A stretch of DNA of 64,000 nt from Lineus longissimus (taxonomy: Eukaryota; Nemertea; Pilidiophora; Heteronemertea; Lineidae): positions 10,978,501-11,042,500 of the forward strand of contig NC_088315.1 in the NCBI RefSeq assembly GCF_910592395.1, read 5' to 3'. Shown here in pieces: positions 54,473 to 64,000 of this stretch. The position numbers and the translations under genes were made by a program. Each line of letters begins with the position of its first letter. Positions within the stretch are counted from its first letter, which is position 1. The notes under the pieces are model-generated. The model made no database searches. It was not told the DNA's origin and saw nothing but the letters and a program-made list of their open reading frames with translations.

Positions 54473-54555
54473 AGCCAATTTTTAGAAGAATAATGTTAGT
54501 CAGTGAGGATCGCAGCCAATTTTTAGAAGAATAATGTTAGTCAGTGAGGATCGCA
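54473..54555. repeat. Tandem duplication, 41-bp period, two copies
   Basis: AGCCAATTTTTAGAAGAATA...GAGGATCGC is repeated directly behind gene B3; single in units 1 and 2. Confidence 0.9.
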
Positions 54556-55346
54556 GATCTCTTGAGTTGGAGATGTTATTCTCGTTATTTTATGATGCAC
54601 GAAGTGTGAACTAGCCACCGCGGATAATGATGTCGAAAGTCGGAGATGTAACATTTTTATTCTGTCCAGAATGTCCTTCGTGCTCTTGACGAATGGCCTC
54701 CTGTTTATTCATTGCAACAATGCTAATGGCAGCACCAAATTCTGAAGGATTGTATATCGTTGCCATCATGGAGCAGCCAACTAAAGATGGAGATGACTCA
54801 TGTCCGAGGTGAGAGTAGTTCAGCAATTGAAGTCAGAATGAGTACTAGATCAGTAACTGAACTCAGGAAATAATAAAAACCTAAAACTATTTATTTGAAA
54901 TATATGATACACTGTGATAAAGTGGAGTGGTCACAATTATCCAGAAACCATCGCCGATAAACCACAGAGAAAACTTAACAAAATTAACAAACGGCATTGG
55001 CAGCGGACAGTGACATGGATCAAGAACTCTCAGTGGATCCCCAAAGAGTATCTGAAAAACACGTCTGACTAGTCATAGAGAAGAACTCTAGGGTAACATG
55101 ACAATGAGCCGTATAGTGGCATACAAAAACGTTGAAAGAGATACTCAATTTCAGGTAGCATGACCAAATCGCGCCAGAAGGGCATTTGTCCCCTGAAATA
55201 ATTCTGTCATACACTTATCCGCCCTGACTCTACCGGCATCTGTATATGTATACCAACTTGACTATTTACACTGCAAATGGTCTGATAGAAGTGCCATTCA
55301 TGCAGAAACTATGTTGGCAAATCATATCATCTGAACTGTGAAGGGC
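54556..55346. other. Unit 3 sequence downstream of gene B3, non-coding
   Basis: Counterpart of 5,092-5,694 (empty for the solo LTR). No gene called. Confidence 0.5.
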
Positions 55347-55439
55347 ATTTACTATGGAGTGCCAAAGCGGAATAAACTCAACACAAGAAAATATCTCAAG
55401 ATATTCTAAATTCTCTACCAACAATCATGAACTTCAACC

Positions 55440-56340
55440 AAAACTTTAAAGAAACACCCTCAAAACAAAAAAAAAGACGCAAGAAAGAGGAAACACCTCA
55501 AGATAAAAAAAACCTCTCTCAAAGAAAAATAATTCGCCTCAACATTAAAAAATTCCCTCAAGATATAAAATTTCCCTCAAGATATAAAAAACTCCCTCAA
55601 GAAAAAGAATTCGCCTCAACATTAAAAAGGTCCCTCAAGGCAAAAAATTCCCTCAAGATATAAAAACTCTCTCAAGATATAAAAACTCCCTCAAGAAAAA
55701 GAATTCGCCTCAACATTAAAGAGGTCCCTCAAGGCAAAAAATTCCCTCAAGATATAAAAACTCTCTCAAGCTATAAAAACTCCCTCAAGAAAAAGAATTC
55801 GCCTCAACATTAAAAAAGTCCCTCAAGGCAAAAAATTCCCTCAAGATATAAAAACTCTCTCAAGATATAAAAACTCCCTCAAGAAAAAGAATTCGCCTCA
55901 ACATTAAAAAAGTCCCTCAAGACAAAAAATTCCCTCAAGATATAAAATTTCCCTCAAGATATAAAAAACTCCCTCAAGAAAAAGAATTCGCCTCAACAGG
56001 TCCCTCAAGGCAAAAAATTCCCTCAAGATATAAAAACTCTCTCAAGATATAAAAACTCCCTCAAGAAAAAGAATTCGCCTCAACATTAAAAAGTCCCTCA
56101 AGACAAAATATTCCCTCAAGATATAAAATTTCCCTCAAGATATAAAAAACTCCCTCAAGAAAAAGAATTCGCCTCAACATTAAAAAGGTCCCTCAAGGCA
56201 AAAAATTCCCTCAAGATATAAAAACTCTCTCAAGCTATGAAAACTCCCTCAAGAAAAAGAATTCGCCTCAACATTAAAAAAGTCCCTCAAGACAAAAAAT
56301 TCCCTCAAGATATAAAAACTCCCCCAAGACTCACGTGACC
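55440..56340 (+). repeat. Minisatellite, left arm of foldback
   Basis: About 0.9 kb of alternating short units (CCCTCAAGATATAAAAACT, CCCTCAAGAAAAAGAATTCG, CCTCAACATTAAAAA). These group into higher-order blocks of ~110 bp repeated about seven times. It begins as AAAGAAACACCCTCAAAACA. Confidence 0.9.
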
Positions 56341-56447
56341 AGGATCAAGAATCACGTGACCAGGATCCGTTACCCATGTCATGGTGTCCCGGCATGATAT
56401 CCGGGCATGATGTATAATGGTGTAGCCTATACATGTAGGCCTAGCCT

Positions 56448-56708
56448 TTAGCATAGCATATGCATGCTCACCTGCATGACCTGAATCGCTGGCGCTGCTG
56501 CTGCTGCTGTTGTCGTTGACCCCGCTGGTAGTGGTAGCTGGCGCCCTATCCCTGCCATGTACGGATGATCGAGCAGCTGCCGGACGATGCCACGTACGCC
56601 TTCGGGAGCATTGGTCGTATTACGACGGAGATCTCTTAACAGATCCTCCATTTAAGAGTCCTGGAAGAGTCGATCAAGCTCAGCCTGCTGCATGTGCTGC
56701 CTCGCCAT
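56448..56708 (-). CDS. Possible captured 5' exon inside the foldback core
   Basis: ATG at 56,708 gives an 18-codon ORF (MARQHMQQAELDRLFQDS). It is ended by TAA and directly followed in the same frame by ATG at 56,651. The second part reads MEDLLRDLRRNTTNAPEG, GVRGIVRQLLDHPYMAGIG, then a poly-Ala stretch. It then reaches ATGCAG|GTGAGC, a strong splice donor at 56,471/56,472, and the ORF stops shortly after. GC content is higher than in the arms. This looks like the first coding exon of a host gene copied into the element. Gene not recognised; function unknown. Confidence 0.35.
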
Positions 56709-56799
56709 CCTCAAAATGTTAAAGCTAACAGCTCGCGCGCCGACGTCTGACATCAGGGATTTATGCGTGTCACGTGATTCTTGATCCTGGTCACGTGAG

Positions 56800-57300
56800 T
56801 CTTGGGGGAGTTTTTATATCTTGAGGGAATTTTTTGTCTTGAGGGACTTTTTTAATGTTGAGGCGAATTCTTTTTCTTGAGGGAGTTTTTATATCTTGAG
56901 AGAGTTTTTATATCTTGAGGGAATTTTTTGCCTTGAGGGACCTCTTTAATGTTGAGGCGAATTCTTTTTCTTGAGGGAATTTTTATATCTTGAGAGAGTT
57001 TTTATATCTTGAGGGAATTTTTTGCCTTGAGGGACCTTTCTAATGTTGAGGCGAATTCTTTTTCTTGAGGGAGTTTTTTATATCTTGAGGGAAATTTTAT
57101 ATCTTGAGGGAATTTTTTAATGTTGATGCGAATTCTTTTTCTTGAGGGAGATTTTTATATCTTGAGGGAATTTTTTGCCTTGAGGGACTTTTTTAATGTT
57201 GAGGCGAATTATTTTTCTTTGAGGGAGGTTTTTTTTATCTTGAGGTATTTCCTCTTTCTTGCGTCTTTTTTTTTTGTTTTGAGGGTGTTTCTTTAAAGTT
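56800..57300 (-). repeat. Minisatellite, right arm of foldback
   Basis: Reverse complement of the left-arm units with about four higher-order blocks, so the arms differ in length by nearly 0.4 kb. Confidence 0.9.
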
Positions 57301-57395
57301 TTGGTTGAAGTTCATGATTGTTGGTAGAGAATTTAGAATATCTTGAGATATTTTCTTGTGTTGAGTTTATTCCGCTTTGGCATTCCATAATTTAC

Positions 57396-57821
57396 ATAAA
57401 CCCTTTCGTTGCCAAGCACCTGTGTTCAAAAATGCCTTTTGTGACGGCAACCACAGTCGTTTTGGGCAAATGACTGCTCTGCATCGCTGGAATCTATCGT
57501 TAGAAGTGGGGTTTGAATACATACATTTTGTCTCAATTCCTGGCAGAAAATGATCCATTGAAAATGTATTTTAGAACACAAAATAATCGTTAAATGAGTT
57601 AGAGGTTCCACCGACAAATTGAATTTGTCGTTTGAGACTTAGATTGCTTGTAAGAGATTATTTCTTAATGACGAAATTTAAAAAAAGGCTTATATTCAGG
57701 ACTGGTACTTCATTCCGTGCCAAGCATCAAGCACACGTAATTACATGGTGAAAATATTAAACTGTTGTGGATAGCTAAAAAAAACCACTATTTCTGTAAA
57801 TGTCTTAAACTTCACTGTCTG
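57396..57821. other. End of unit 3, non-coding
   Basis: Counterpart of 14,184-14,340 joined to ~15,070-15,265. The MITE and its surroundings are missing. A 32-bp extra piece CCGACAAATTGAATTTGTCG... forms a small hairpin at ~57,610-57,640. Confidence 0.55.
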
Positions 57822-57861
57822 ATTGGCTCTCCGTTAGGGGAGTCTCTACAATAGCCCTGTG

Positions 57862-57903
57862 CCCGTCGTCCGTCGTCGCCCGTCGTCGTCGTCGTCCGTC
57901 GTA
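57862..57903. repeat. (CGT)n simple repeat
   Basis: GTCGTCCGTCGTC-type triplet run at the head of the 300-bp tandem repeats. Such CGTCCGTCGT tracts are commonly seen in marine invertebrate intergenic repeats. Confidence 0.9.
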
Positions 57904-58515
57904 TCATGTGGCACGTTTCTTAACCGCTAGTGCTATGAACTTGAAACTTTGTACACATGACCTCCTAGGTCAGAGGTACTCTGACACTGAATTTCGGTCC
58001 GGTCTGGTTCATAACTTTGCCACCAGGGGGCCAAAACTGAAAACATAAAAAGTGTGATATGTCTCTTATTAATGATCCGTTTTCAATAAAAAATTTATGG
58101 TAGGTACTCCTGGTAAGGATATATCACATATCGTACGGGTTTTGATTTGACCTACTTTTCAAGGTCACAGAGGTCAAATGGCGTAAATTGGCCGTTAGGA
58201 TGTAACTATGGAACGTTTCTAAACTGCAATGACTATTGATCCCAAATTTGGTACACATGTACCCCTTAGTCAGGTAATCTCAGGGACCGAAGTTCGGTCC
58301 AATATGATTCACCACTTGGCCAACAGGCGGCAAAATCCTGAAACCTTAAAAATGTGATTATTCCTTAACTTTTTACCCGATTGCCACCAATTTGATATCA
58401 TGGGTACATCTAACCACCATACAGTATATTACACACAGGTTTTTAATTTGACCTACTTTCCATGGTCACAGAGGTCAAATGGCGTAAATTGGCCGTCAGG
58501 CCGTAACTATGGCAC
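57901..58515. repeat. ~300-bp tandem repeat, two copies plus start of a third
   Basis: Repeat starts at 57,901, 58,201 and 58,501 (TGTAACTATGGAACGTTTCT). Each copy has TTGGTACACATG-type, TTCGGTCC and TTTGACCTACTTT...GGTCACAGAGGTCAAATGGC blocks. The third copy is cut after 15 bases by the gypsy LTR. Non-coding, about 70-75% similar. Confidence 0.85.
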
Positions 58516-59405
58516 TGTGACGGAGCGGGGATTTCGGCTATTGCACGGTCCTGGTCACAAATTAGAAAAAGACTGCTGAATGTATAATTATTTACATGTA
58601 TTAAAAATTAACAAGAACAAGAAAAATACATTAATTAACATTTCACCGCTCAAATCCAACAACTAAAAGTCTGTTCACACGTTACCAAAGTCCAAAGCTC
58701 CCTCCACTCCGGGCTCCACTCCCTGGGTGCGGTCAATTCCCAACAACGGCTCCTCCACCTACCACCGGTCTCCCAACATGTAACACACGTAACACAGGTC
58801 TCTCCGAACTCCTCTCCCGTTACCACACGACACAAAAGTGTCCGTCCCGACACGCAGTCGGTCCAAGGCTACTCCAGTAGCCACCAAGCACGTACCTGGT
58901 TTACAAATTAACGGTCTGGCGACACCTTGGCCGCAAAGCCAACTCACGGTTCGCCGACACGATGGCAGCCATGCCAAGGCGCTCCAACCCCGGCCGCGGC
59001 TGGATGCAAATAAACAGGTGAGAACACCACGACTCTCCGACACACAGCCGGTTCACATTCCACCAGGAATGACGACCATGTTGGTCAAACGGAATTGAGT
59101 TCGGCACGTACGATGTACAACTTCTCCTTACAGAGGCCAGCCAGGAACTGCCCACACCCAGTCCAGCTCCAACTGATGAACCCAAGAGTTATATAAGTCT
59201 ATGTCCATGAGTAATCACACAACGTCCTGAAGTTACCAAAGTCCTATTCAACACACTCAAGCCAAAGGTCTAAATTAACATGTAATAATATGACTGAAAT
59301 ACCAGTTACACATTCAGCCTAACCAAGGACAAATTATGAATAAATAAAACTAATAAGGCCAACAACTCAGGCCTAACACAAAGGCCTGTGATGCCATTCA
59401 TCACA
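58516..59405 (-). repeat. Gypsy 3' LTR, 890 bp
   Basis: TGTGACGGAGCGG ... ATTCATCACA on the plus strand: TG...CA ends with a 5-bp inverted TGTGA/TCACA. Next to the polypurine tract. Minus-strand ORFs inside (58,650-59,185) are overlapping and have no motif. Confidence 0.88.
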
Positions 59406-59419
59406 TTCCTTCCCCCTTT
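59406..59419 (-). promoter_or_regulatory. Gypsy polypurine tract
   Basis: On the minus strand AAAGGGGGAAGGAA directly precedes the 3' LTR. Confidence 0.8.
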
Positions 59420-59559
59420 AAAAGAAAAACCTGTAATGAAAATACAGTTTTTCCAACCAAAAAGCAAACAATAAAATGTCCATCAATCACAACATGACGT
59501 AACCCACACATTCAAACTCCAACTTCCACACGAAAGATATCCACTCACACACGAGATAA

Positions 59560-60191
59560 ACAATCCGGTGCAACATTATCTGAACCTTTCTTGTGAACTA
59601 TGGTCCATACTCTTGTAGGGCTAAACTCCACCTAAGGAGCTTCTGGTTCGACTCCTTGACCCGGTCTAACCAAACTAGGGGGTTATGATCCGTTTCCAGA
59701 ATTGTCTCATGTCCTAGTAATTAAGGTCGTAGCAACCTTACAGCCCACACTATTCCTAAGCATTCCTTCTCGATTGTCGCAAGATGCGCCTCACGGTCCA
59801 GAAGCTTCCTGCTCAAGTGGGCGATGGGATGTTCCAACTGATCGTCTCCGACTTGTGCCAACACCGCGCCCAGCCCTCGCTCGCTTGCATCAACCTGCAA
59901 TAGAAATGGTTTAGAGTAGTTTGGGGGTGATAACACCGGGTGCTTCTGCAGAGCTTGTTTCAGATTCTGAAATGAAGTTTCACACTCCTCTGACCACCGG
60001 ACCTTATTGGACCTCTCTTTCTTTGTCGGGTCAGTAACTAACTCTGAAAAACAAGGGATGAATCTACGGTAGTACCCTGCCATGCCCAACAATCGTCTCA
60101 CCTCCTTGGTCTCTGGGATCTTGAACAGGGCAATTGCTTCAACTTTGGCTTTTATTGGTTCAATCTTCCCTGAACTAACAACATGTCCTAA
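59560..60191 (-). pseudogene. Gypsy RNase H domain, separated from RT by a stop and frameshifted
   Basis: Continues in the pol frame after TAG 60,194-60,192: LGHVVSSGKIEP, then RRLLGMAGYYRRFIP (connection) and the RNase H start LLQVDASERGLGAVLAQ with EKECLGIVWAVR. A frameshift at ~59,720 moves the end (ETDHNPLVWLDRV, LLRWSLALQEY) to another frame. The region 59,420-59,560 is non-coding. Confidence 0.85.
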
Positions 60192-63100
60192 CTAATCTAG
60201 TGAAGCATGCCCAAGGAACACATTGCTAGGCTTGGCTTTCAAATTCGCCTTTTTGAGGCGCTTGAAAACCTCCTCAAGATGTTTCAAATGATCCGGGAAC
60301 GAGTCAGAAAATATTGCCACATCATCAATGTACACGACAACATAGTCTTCAGTACCATCTAAGACTTCATTCATCATTCTCGTGAAGGTCATGGGAGCAT
60401 TTTTCATACCGAAAGGCATAACTCTAAAGGACCATGAACCAAACAGACTCACAAAAGTTGAAGCCAATTTTGCTGCATCCGTCAAGGGTATAGCGTAATA
60501 GCCCTTGCAAACATCGATTACTGAAACGAATTTTGCCCTACTGACCTTCTCAATCAACTCTTCAATACGGGGTACGTTCCCGCCGCTATCGGTCTCAGTT
60601 ATCCGGTTCAAGGCTCTAAAATCAACACACATTCGGATGCTACCATCCTTTTTAGGAACTATCACCAATCCAGAACCCCAAGGGCCAGGCTTTGCTTGCT
60701 CCAGTGTCTGGGCCTGCGCCAACTCTTTGATGTGTTGCCACAGACCACCCTTCTGAGATTCAGGACAACGATAGGCTCGGGTTCTCACAGGCCTTGCACC
60801 TTCCACTAACTTCACATCATGGACTGCGGCATTAGTGGCCGAAGGGACATCTGAAAAAATAGCAGAGTAGTTAATCACAAGTTGCTTAATTTGCTTGTTC
60901 TCTGTAGCAGACAAGCCTTCAGATATATGAACGTATTTCCAAGTCTGAGTGGGCGTTTGCTTTGGAAGATAATTATAAACGTCAATTTCACTCTCCCCAA
61001 AGATATACGCCTGTGCATAAAATGCAACCTTGTCTCTATCCTTCCACTTCCTGAGCAGGTTCACAAAGAATATACGAAGTTTCTTCCTGCGTTTCCCAGT
61101 GTCGACCTCAAAATCAACAGGAGACACCTTTCGGACAATGGGATAGGGTCCCTGCCATGTTGATTTCAATTTACTTGCAGCTGAATGGAGCATGACCAGC
61201 ACCTTTTCTCCAACTTCATAAGTTTTTTCCCGTGCATTACGATCGTAGGTCTTCTGTTTTTTCTGATTCTTTGTCACGTTTTCATGTACCAAATCTGTCA
61301 TAGCCGCAAGGCGATTCCTCGCAGACAGAACATATTCTACAATGTTCTCATCTTGCGGGGTCTCCTCAGTCCAGCTTTCCTTTAGAACCGCTAATGGCCC
61401 CCGTACTGCGCGATCATACAGCAACTCAAAAGGACTGAACCCGGTACTCTCTTCCGGCACCTCCCTGTATGCGAACATGAGATACGGAAGAACCTTGTCC
61501 CATTCTTTCGGTTCTTCAGAAACAAATTTCCGTAACATACCTTTTAGAGTGGAGTGAAAACGTTCCACCAAACGATTTGCCATTGGATGGTAACACGAGG
61601 TCTTCATCTTCTTAATCCCAAGCCGTGGAAGCAATTGAGTCATCAGTTCGCTCACAAAGTTTGAACCCTGGTCGCCGAGTAACTCGTCGGGTATGCCATA
61701 TCTGGAAAACATTTCTATTAACCCATCCGCTACCGAAGCGGCCGTCGTGTCCTTAAGAGGGATGGCATCAGGAAATCTGGTGCCATAGTCCACCAGAGTC
61801 AACAAGTATTTGTTGCCCTTTGAGCTGCGTTCCACCGGGCCAACTATGTCGATAGCTACCTTGTAAAAAGGTCGTCCGACAACTGGAACACTTACCAAGC
61901 GAGCCTTTTCAGAGGCCAGTTTTCTTGAACACTTCTGGCAATTGGGACAAGTGCTGCAGTACTTCTCAGCGTCCTTGTGTAGACCAGGCCAGAAATAATG
62001 CTCAACCAGTCGACCTTTTGTTTTAGTTACACCTAAATGACCTGCCAATGGAATACTATGAGCCAAGTCTAACAAACCTAACCGATACTCCTGAGGAACT
62101 AACAACTGGTCAAAGTATTGTTGTCGGCCTTCCATAAAAGAGCGTCGATATGCCAAACCATCCCTCCAGAAGTATCCAATGGAGTCCTTCGGCAACGACC
62201 TCTCACATTTTTGCAAAACTTTCTGAAGTTTAACGTCAGCTCTTTGCCGCTTGGCCAACTCTGTGGGGCCCAATCTCCACAAATCTAAATGAGGCAAGTC
62301 TACAGGGACATTACTCTCCCCCTCCGCTATCTGTACATCACTCAAGAACTCGGCGCTCAAAATATCATCAGGACTTTCAACATCTCCTGACGAATCTGCA
62401 ACTGGAGTTGAGTCCAGTGACTCTGATTTTACATTACCCTGAACCAAGTTTCCAACAGCTTTTGGCTTCGCTTGTGGCTGTCTACTCTCCCATTCTCCTA
62501 CTGCTTCCTGTTCTTTCTGTCTGGCCCTGGTGGTCACGGCAAAAGCTGGAACACCATCCAAGTCGCGAGCATCTGAAACTAGAGACATAGGTGAGAACGG
62601 TTCTTCATTTAAATCACCAATGACAACGAAATCCTGCTGAGACAACAAGACATCCACAGGTAACCGCTCAAGCACTCCTACGATGCACTCCTTGCCCCGC
62701 GTACCAGACAGTACCACCTTGGCTGTGAGGACCTTTTCCGTCGTACCATTGGCCAACAGAACTTCGAAGCTATTCCCACCATATGAGTCGTCTGAAACCA
62801 AACAGGATTTAACTAGAGTATTAGAGCAACCTGTATCCAGCAACATCACGACAGGGATCTCACCAACATACCCTCGAAGTTCAAACTGCTTGTGATTGAC
62901 AAACCCAGCTCTTGATGGACTCAGGCAAAGATACCCTTTCTTAGGTTTCCTTCCTTGCGTGTTAGCACCAGCGCCACTACCGCTGGCATTCTCCTTATCA
63001 GGGCAGTCCGAAGCATAGTGCTCCTTTAAGTTGCAAGAAAAACAGGTAACATTATCTTTGGAGGGCTTACCCGCACTGCCTGGACACTCTGCAGCATAGT

Positions 63101-63356
63101 GCCCCTTTAGATTGCAAGAAAAACAGGTAACATTGTCTTTGGAGGGCTTACCTGTATTGCCGTTTCTAACTTTCTTGAAAGACTTACCACCCGACCCCTT
63201 GGCTGGCTCAGCGAACTTAGCGATGTGAGATTTCTTTCTTGAATTGACATACAACTCTGCCCACTCTGTGAGCCTCTCTACAGTCTCAGGCTTTCTGTCT
63301 TTCATCCAAACCTGCAAATATGTAGACAACATGTTAGTTATTTGTTCCATGATCAT
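60192..63356 (-). pseudogene. Gypsy gag-end/protease/integrase/RT polyprotein with IN before RT
   Basis: 1,054 open codons. Two CCHC knuckles at 78-91 and 105-118. Protease LLDTGCSNTL at 172-181. Integrase HHCC (H433...H440...CSTCPNC 468-473), D503 in VAIDIVGP, D562 in LLGDQGSNF, E598 in NRLVERFHSTLK; GPY motif at ~735 (WQGPYPIVRK). RT at ~885-1054 with VDFRALN, MPFGMKNAP and YIDD at 1009-1012. The order PR-IN-RT instead of PR-RT-IN is the key feature. The frame stops at TAG just after VFLGHASLD, but RNase H follows in the same frame. The first codons are reached by frameshift from gag. Confidence 0.92.
63060..63171 (-). repeat. Tandem duplication of the gypsy zinc-knuckle coding segment
   Basis: The segment encoding GKPSKDNVTCFSCNLK...HYA...CP occurs twice in a row with an 84-bp period and few changes, giving two knuckles. 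Confidence 0.85.
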
Positions 63357-63405
63357 ATGTTCTCGAAGTTTTTCGAAGGTTTTAACTTCGTTTATTTCTA
63401 ACCAT

Positions 63406-63822
63406 CTACAAAATAGCGGGACACTCTATAGTTCCCCATTCCTGAAACCTCTCTTTGGCTTCCTTGTTTGAGGTTCTGAATTTTTCACGGTACGCTTCAG
63501 ACCCAAGCTGGTACTTTTTTAGAATGGCAAGCTTCACCTTATCAAAATCGCCGATGTCCTCAGTTGGCATGAGCGCATAAGCTTCCCTGGCTTTACCGGT
63601 GACTACAGCCGCCAACCTCGGTGCCCATGAGTCTCGCTCCCACTCATTTGCTGTAGCGAGGCGTTCGAACGTACCTAAGAAGGCCTCGATGTCCTCCCCA
63701 GCTGCCAGCTTTGGGATCTTTGGCCCATACTTACCATACCTCCCAGCCATGTCCGACCGGGAATGATCAACCGCTCTCCGTGTTATTTCTTGCTCGCGCA
63801 TTCTGGAGATTTCAAGTTCCAT
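63406..63822 (-). pseudogene. Gypsy gag N-terminal part, frameshifted
   Basis: 138 codons: MAGRYGKYGPKIPKL, EDIEAFLGTFERLATANEW, APRLAAVVTGKAREAYALMP and LAILKKYQLGSEAYREKFR, a SCAN/capsid-like gag block. The frame ends at 63,406 in a region where the gag continues in another frame (LFCRWLEINEVKTFEKLREH, about 63,412-63,357). Upstream to the window edge an ERERRERDVEIERERQ coiled-coil stretch is in yet another frame, separated by stops near 63,835-63,865. Confidence 0.8.
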
Positions 63823-64000
63823 ATTTAACCTTTCTTTTTCTAATTCCGACCTTTCTCTGTCTAGCGCCCTAGAGCCTCCTGCTGCTCGCGTTCAAATCTC
63901 TGTCTCTCACGCTCGATCTCCACGTCACGCTCTCGTCTCTCACGCTCAATCACGGCGTCGCGCTCTGCTTTTTCCCGCTCAATTTATGCCATGCGAATGG

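Larger units (their letters stand above)
55353..57389. mobile_element. Foldback element with minisatellite arms, 2.0 kb
   Basis: Ends are exact inverted repeats (TATGGAGTGCCAAAGCGGAA on the left; its complement with one mismatch on the right). A 6-bp duplication ATTTAC lies at 55,347-55,352 and 57,390-57,395. Left arm 55,353-56,360; right arm 56,769-57,389. The arms are minisatellites of CCCTCAAGATATAAAAACT and AAGAATTCGCCTCAACATTA units, more numerous on the left. The ~400-bp centre is single copy. The unit sequence on the two sides joins to a continuous site, which also shows that unit 3 lacks the LINE. Confidence 0.88.
33625..57821. repeat. Segmental duplication unit 3
   Basis: Third and most diverged unit. 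It matches unit 2 from 15,426 onward, then resumes the unit 1/2 order after each private insertion: 34,541-36,942; 37,846-37,924; 39,210-42,416; 43,852-52,391; 55,353-57,395. It lacks the Penelope element, the LINE and both MITEs. Homology ends near 57,821 where a simple (CGT)n tract begins soon after. Confidence 0.9.
58516..64000 (-). mobile_element. Gmr1-type Ty3/gypsy retrotransposon, minus strand, 5' part off window
   Basis: 3' LTR at the left followed on the element strand by gag, zinc knuckles, protease, integrase, RT and RNase H. The integrase lies before the RT, the copia-like order that marks the Gmr1 group of gypsy elements. The 5' LTR is beyond 64,000, so LTR identity and TSD cannot be checked. 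Frameshifts in gag and RNase H and a stop after the RT disable it. Confidence 0.9.

Noticed and set aside
55440-56340. Regularly spaced short repeats that could be read as a CRISPR array
   Set aside because: Eukaryotic context; the units are contiguous without unique spacers, occur inverted at 56,800-57,300, and belong to the arms of a foldback element.
58650-59185. Overlapping ORFs inside the gypsy LTR
   Set aside because: Several frames on both strands are open at once in a GC-richer patch; none resembles a protein.

Overview
The window looks like gene-poor DNA from a marine invertebrate, probably a deuterostome. It is moderately AT-rich and packed with eukaryotic transposons: Penelope-like, LINE, BEL/Pao, Ty3/gypsy, pogo, MITE and foldback elements. 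The gypsy element has its integrase upstream of the reverse transcriptase (Gmr1-type order), an arrangement known from deuterostomes. I cannot name the species. No tRNA, rRNA or ordinary multi-exon housekeeping gene was recognised.

The backbone is a block repeated three times in direct orientation: unit 1 (1 to ~15.4 kb, 5' end outside the window), unit 2 (~15.4-31.2 kb) and unit 3 (~33.6-57.8 kb). Each unit carries two single-exon plus-strand ORFs, here called A (~316 aa) and B (~337 aa). They are diverged relatives of one another and read like a six-bladed beta-propeller family that I do not recognise. Only unit 1 has both intact (1369-2319 and 3375-4388). A2 lost its ATG and has a frameshift. 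A3 has a frameshift and a BEL element inserted near its 3' end. B2 and B3 each carry one nonsense codon, at different places. Upstream of A, units 2 and 3 also carry two minus-strand exon-like ORFs and a plus-strand ORF with a PAN/apple-like cysteine pattern.

The copies act as each other's empty-site controls, so many insertions can be bounded to the base. Units 1 and 2 share a Penelope-like element, a LINE fragment and two 0.55-kb MITEs. Unit 3 lacks all of these, so units 1 and 2 are sisters. Unit-specific insertions are: in unit 1 a solo LTR (4584-5087), a nested pair (TIR element 6831-10744 containing an intact pogo transposon 7954-10353), a palindrome-bearing insertion (10904-11593) and a second solo LTR (11654-12923); in unit 2 a pogo element (27252-29900); between units 2 and 3 another pogo element (31160-33624); in unit 3 a 2.4-kb insertion with direct repeats, a 3.2-kb low-complexity insertion, a full-length BEL/Pao element (43852-52386) and a 2-kb foldback element (55353-57389) built from a 17-25 bp minisatellite around a single-copy core that resembles a captured 5' exon.

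The right end (58516-64000) is a Gmr1-type gypsy element on the minus strand, inserted into ~300-bp tandem repeats and cut by the window edge. Almost all coding capacity is transposon-derived. The only intact-looking ORFs are the pogo transposase (8490-9845) and the A1/B1 pair.
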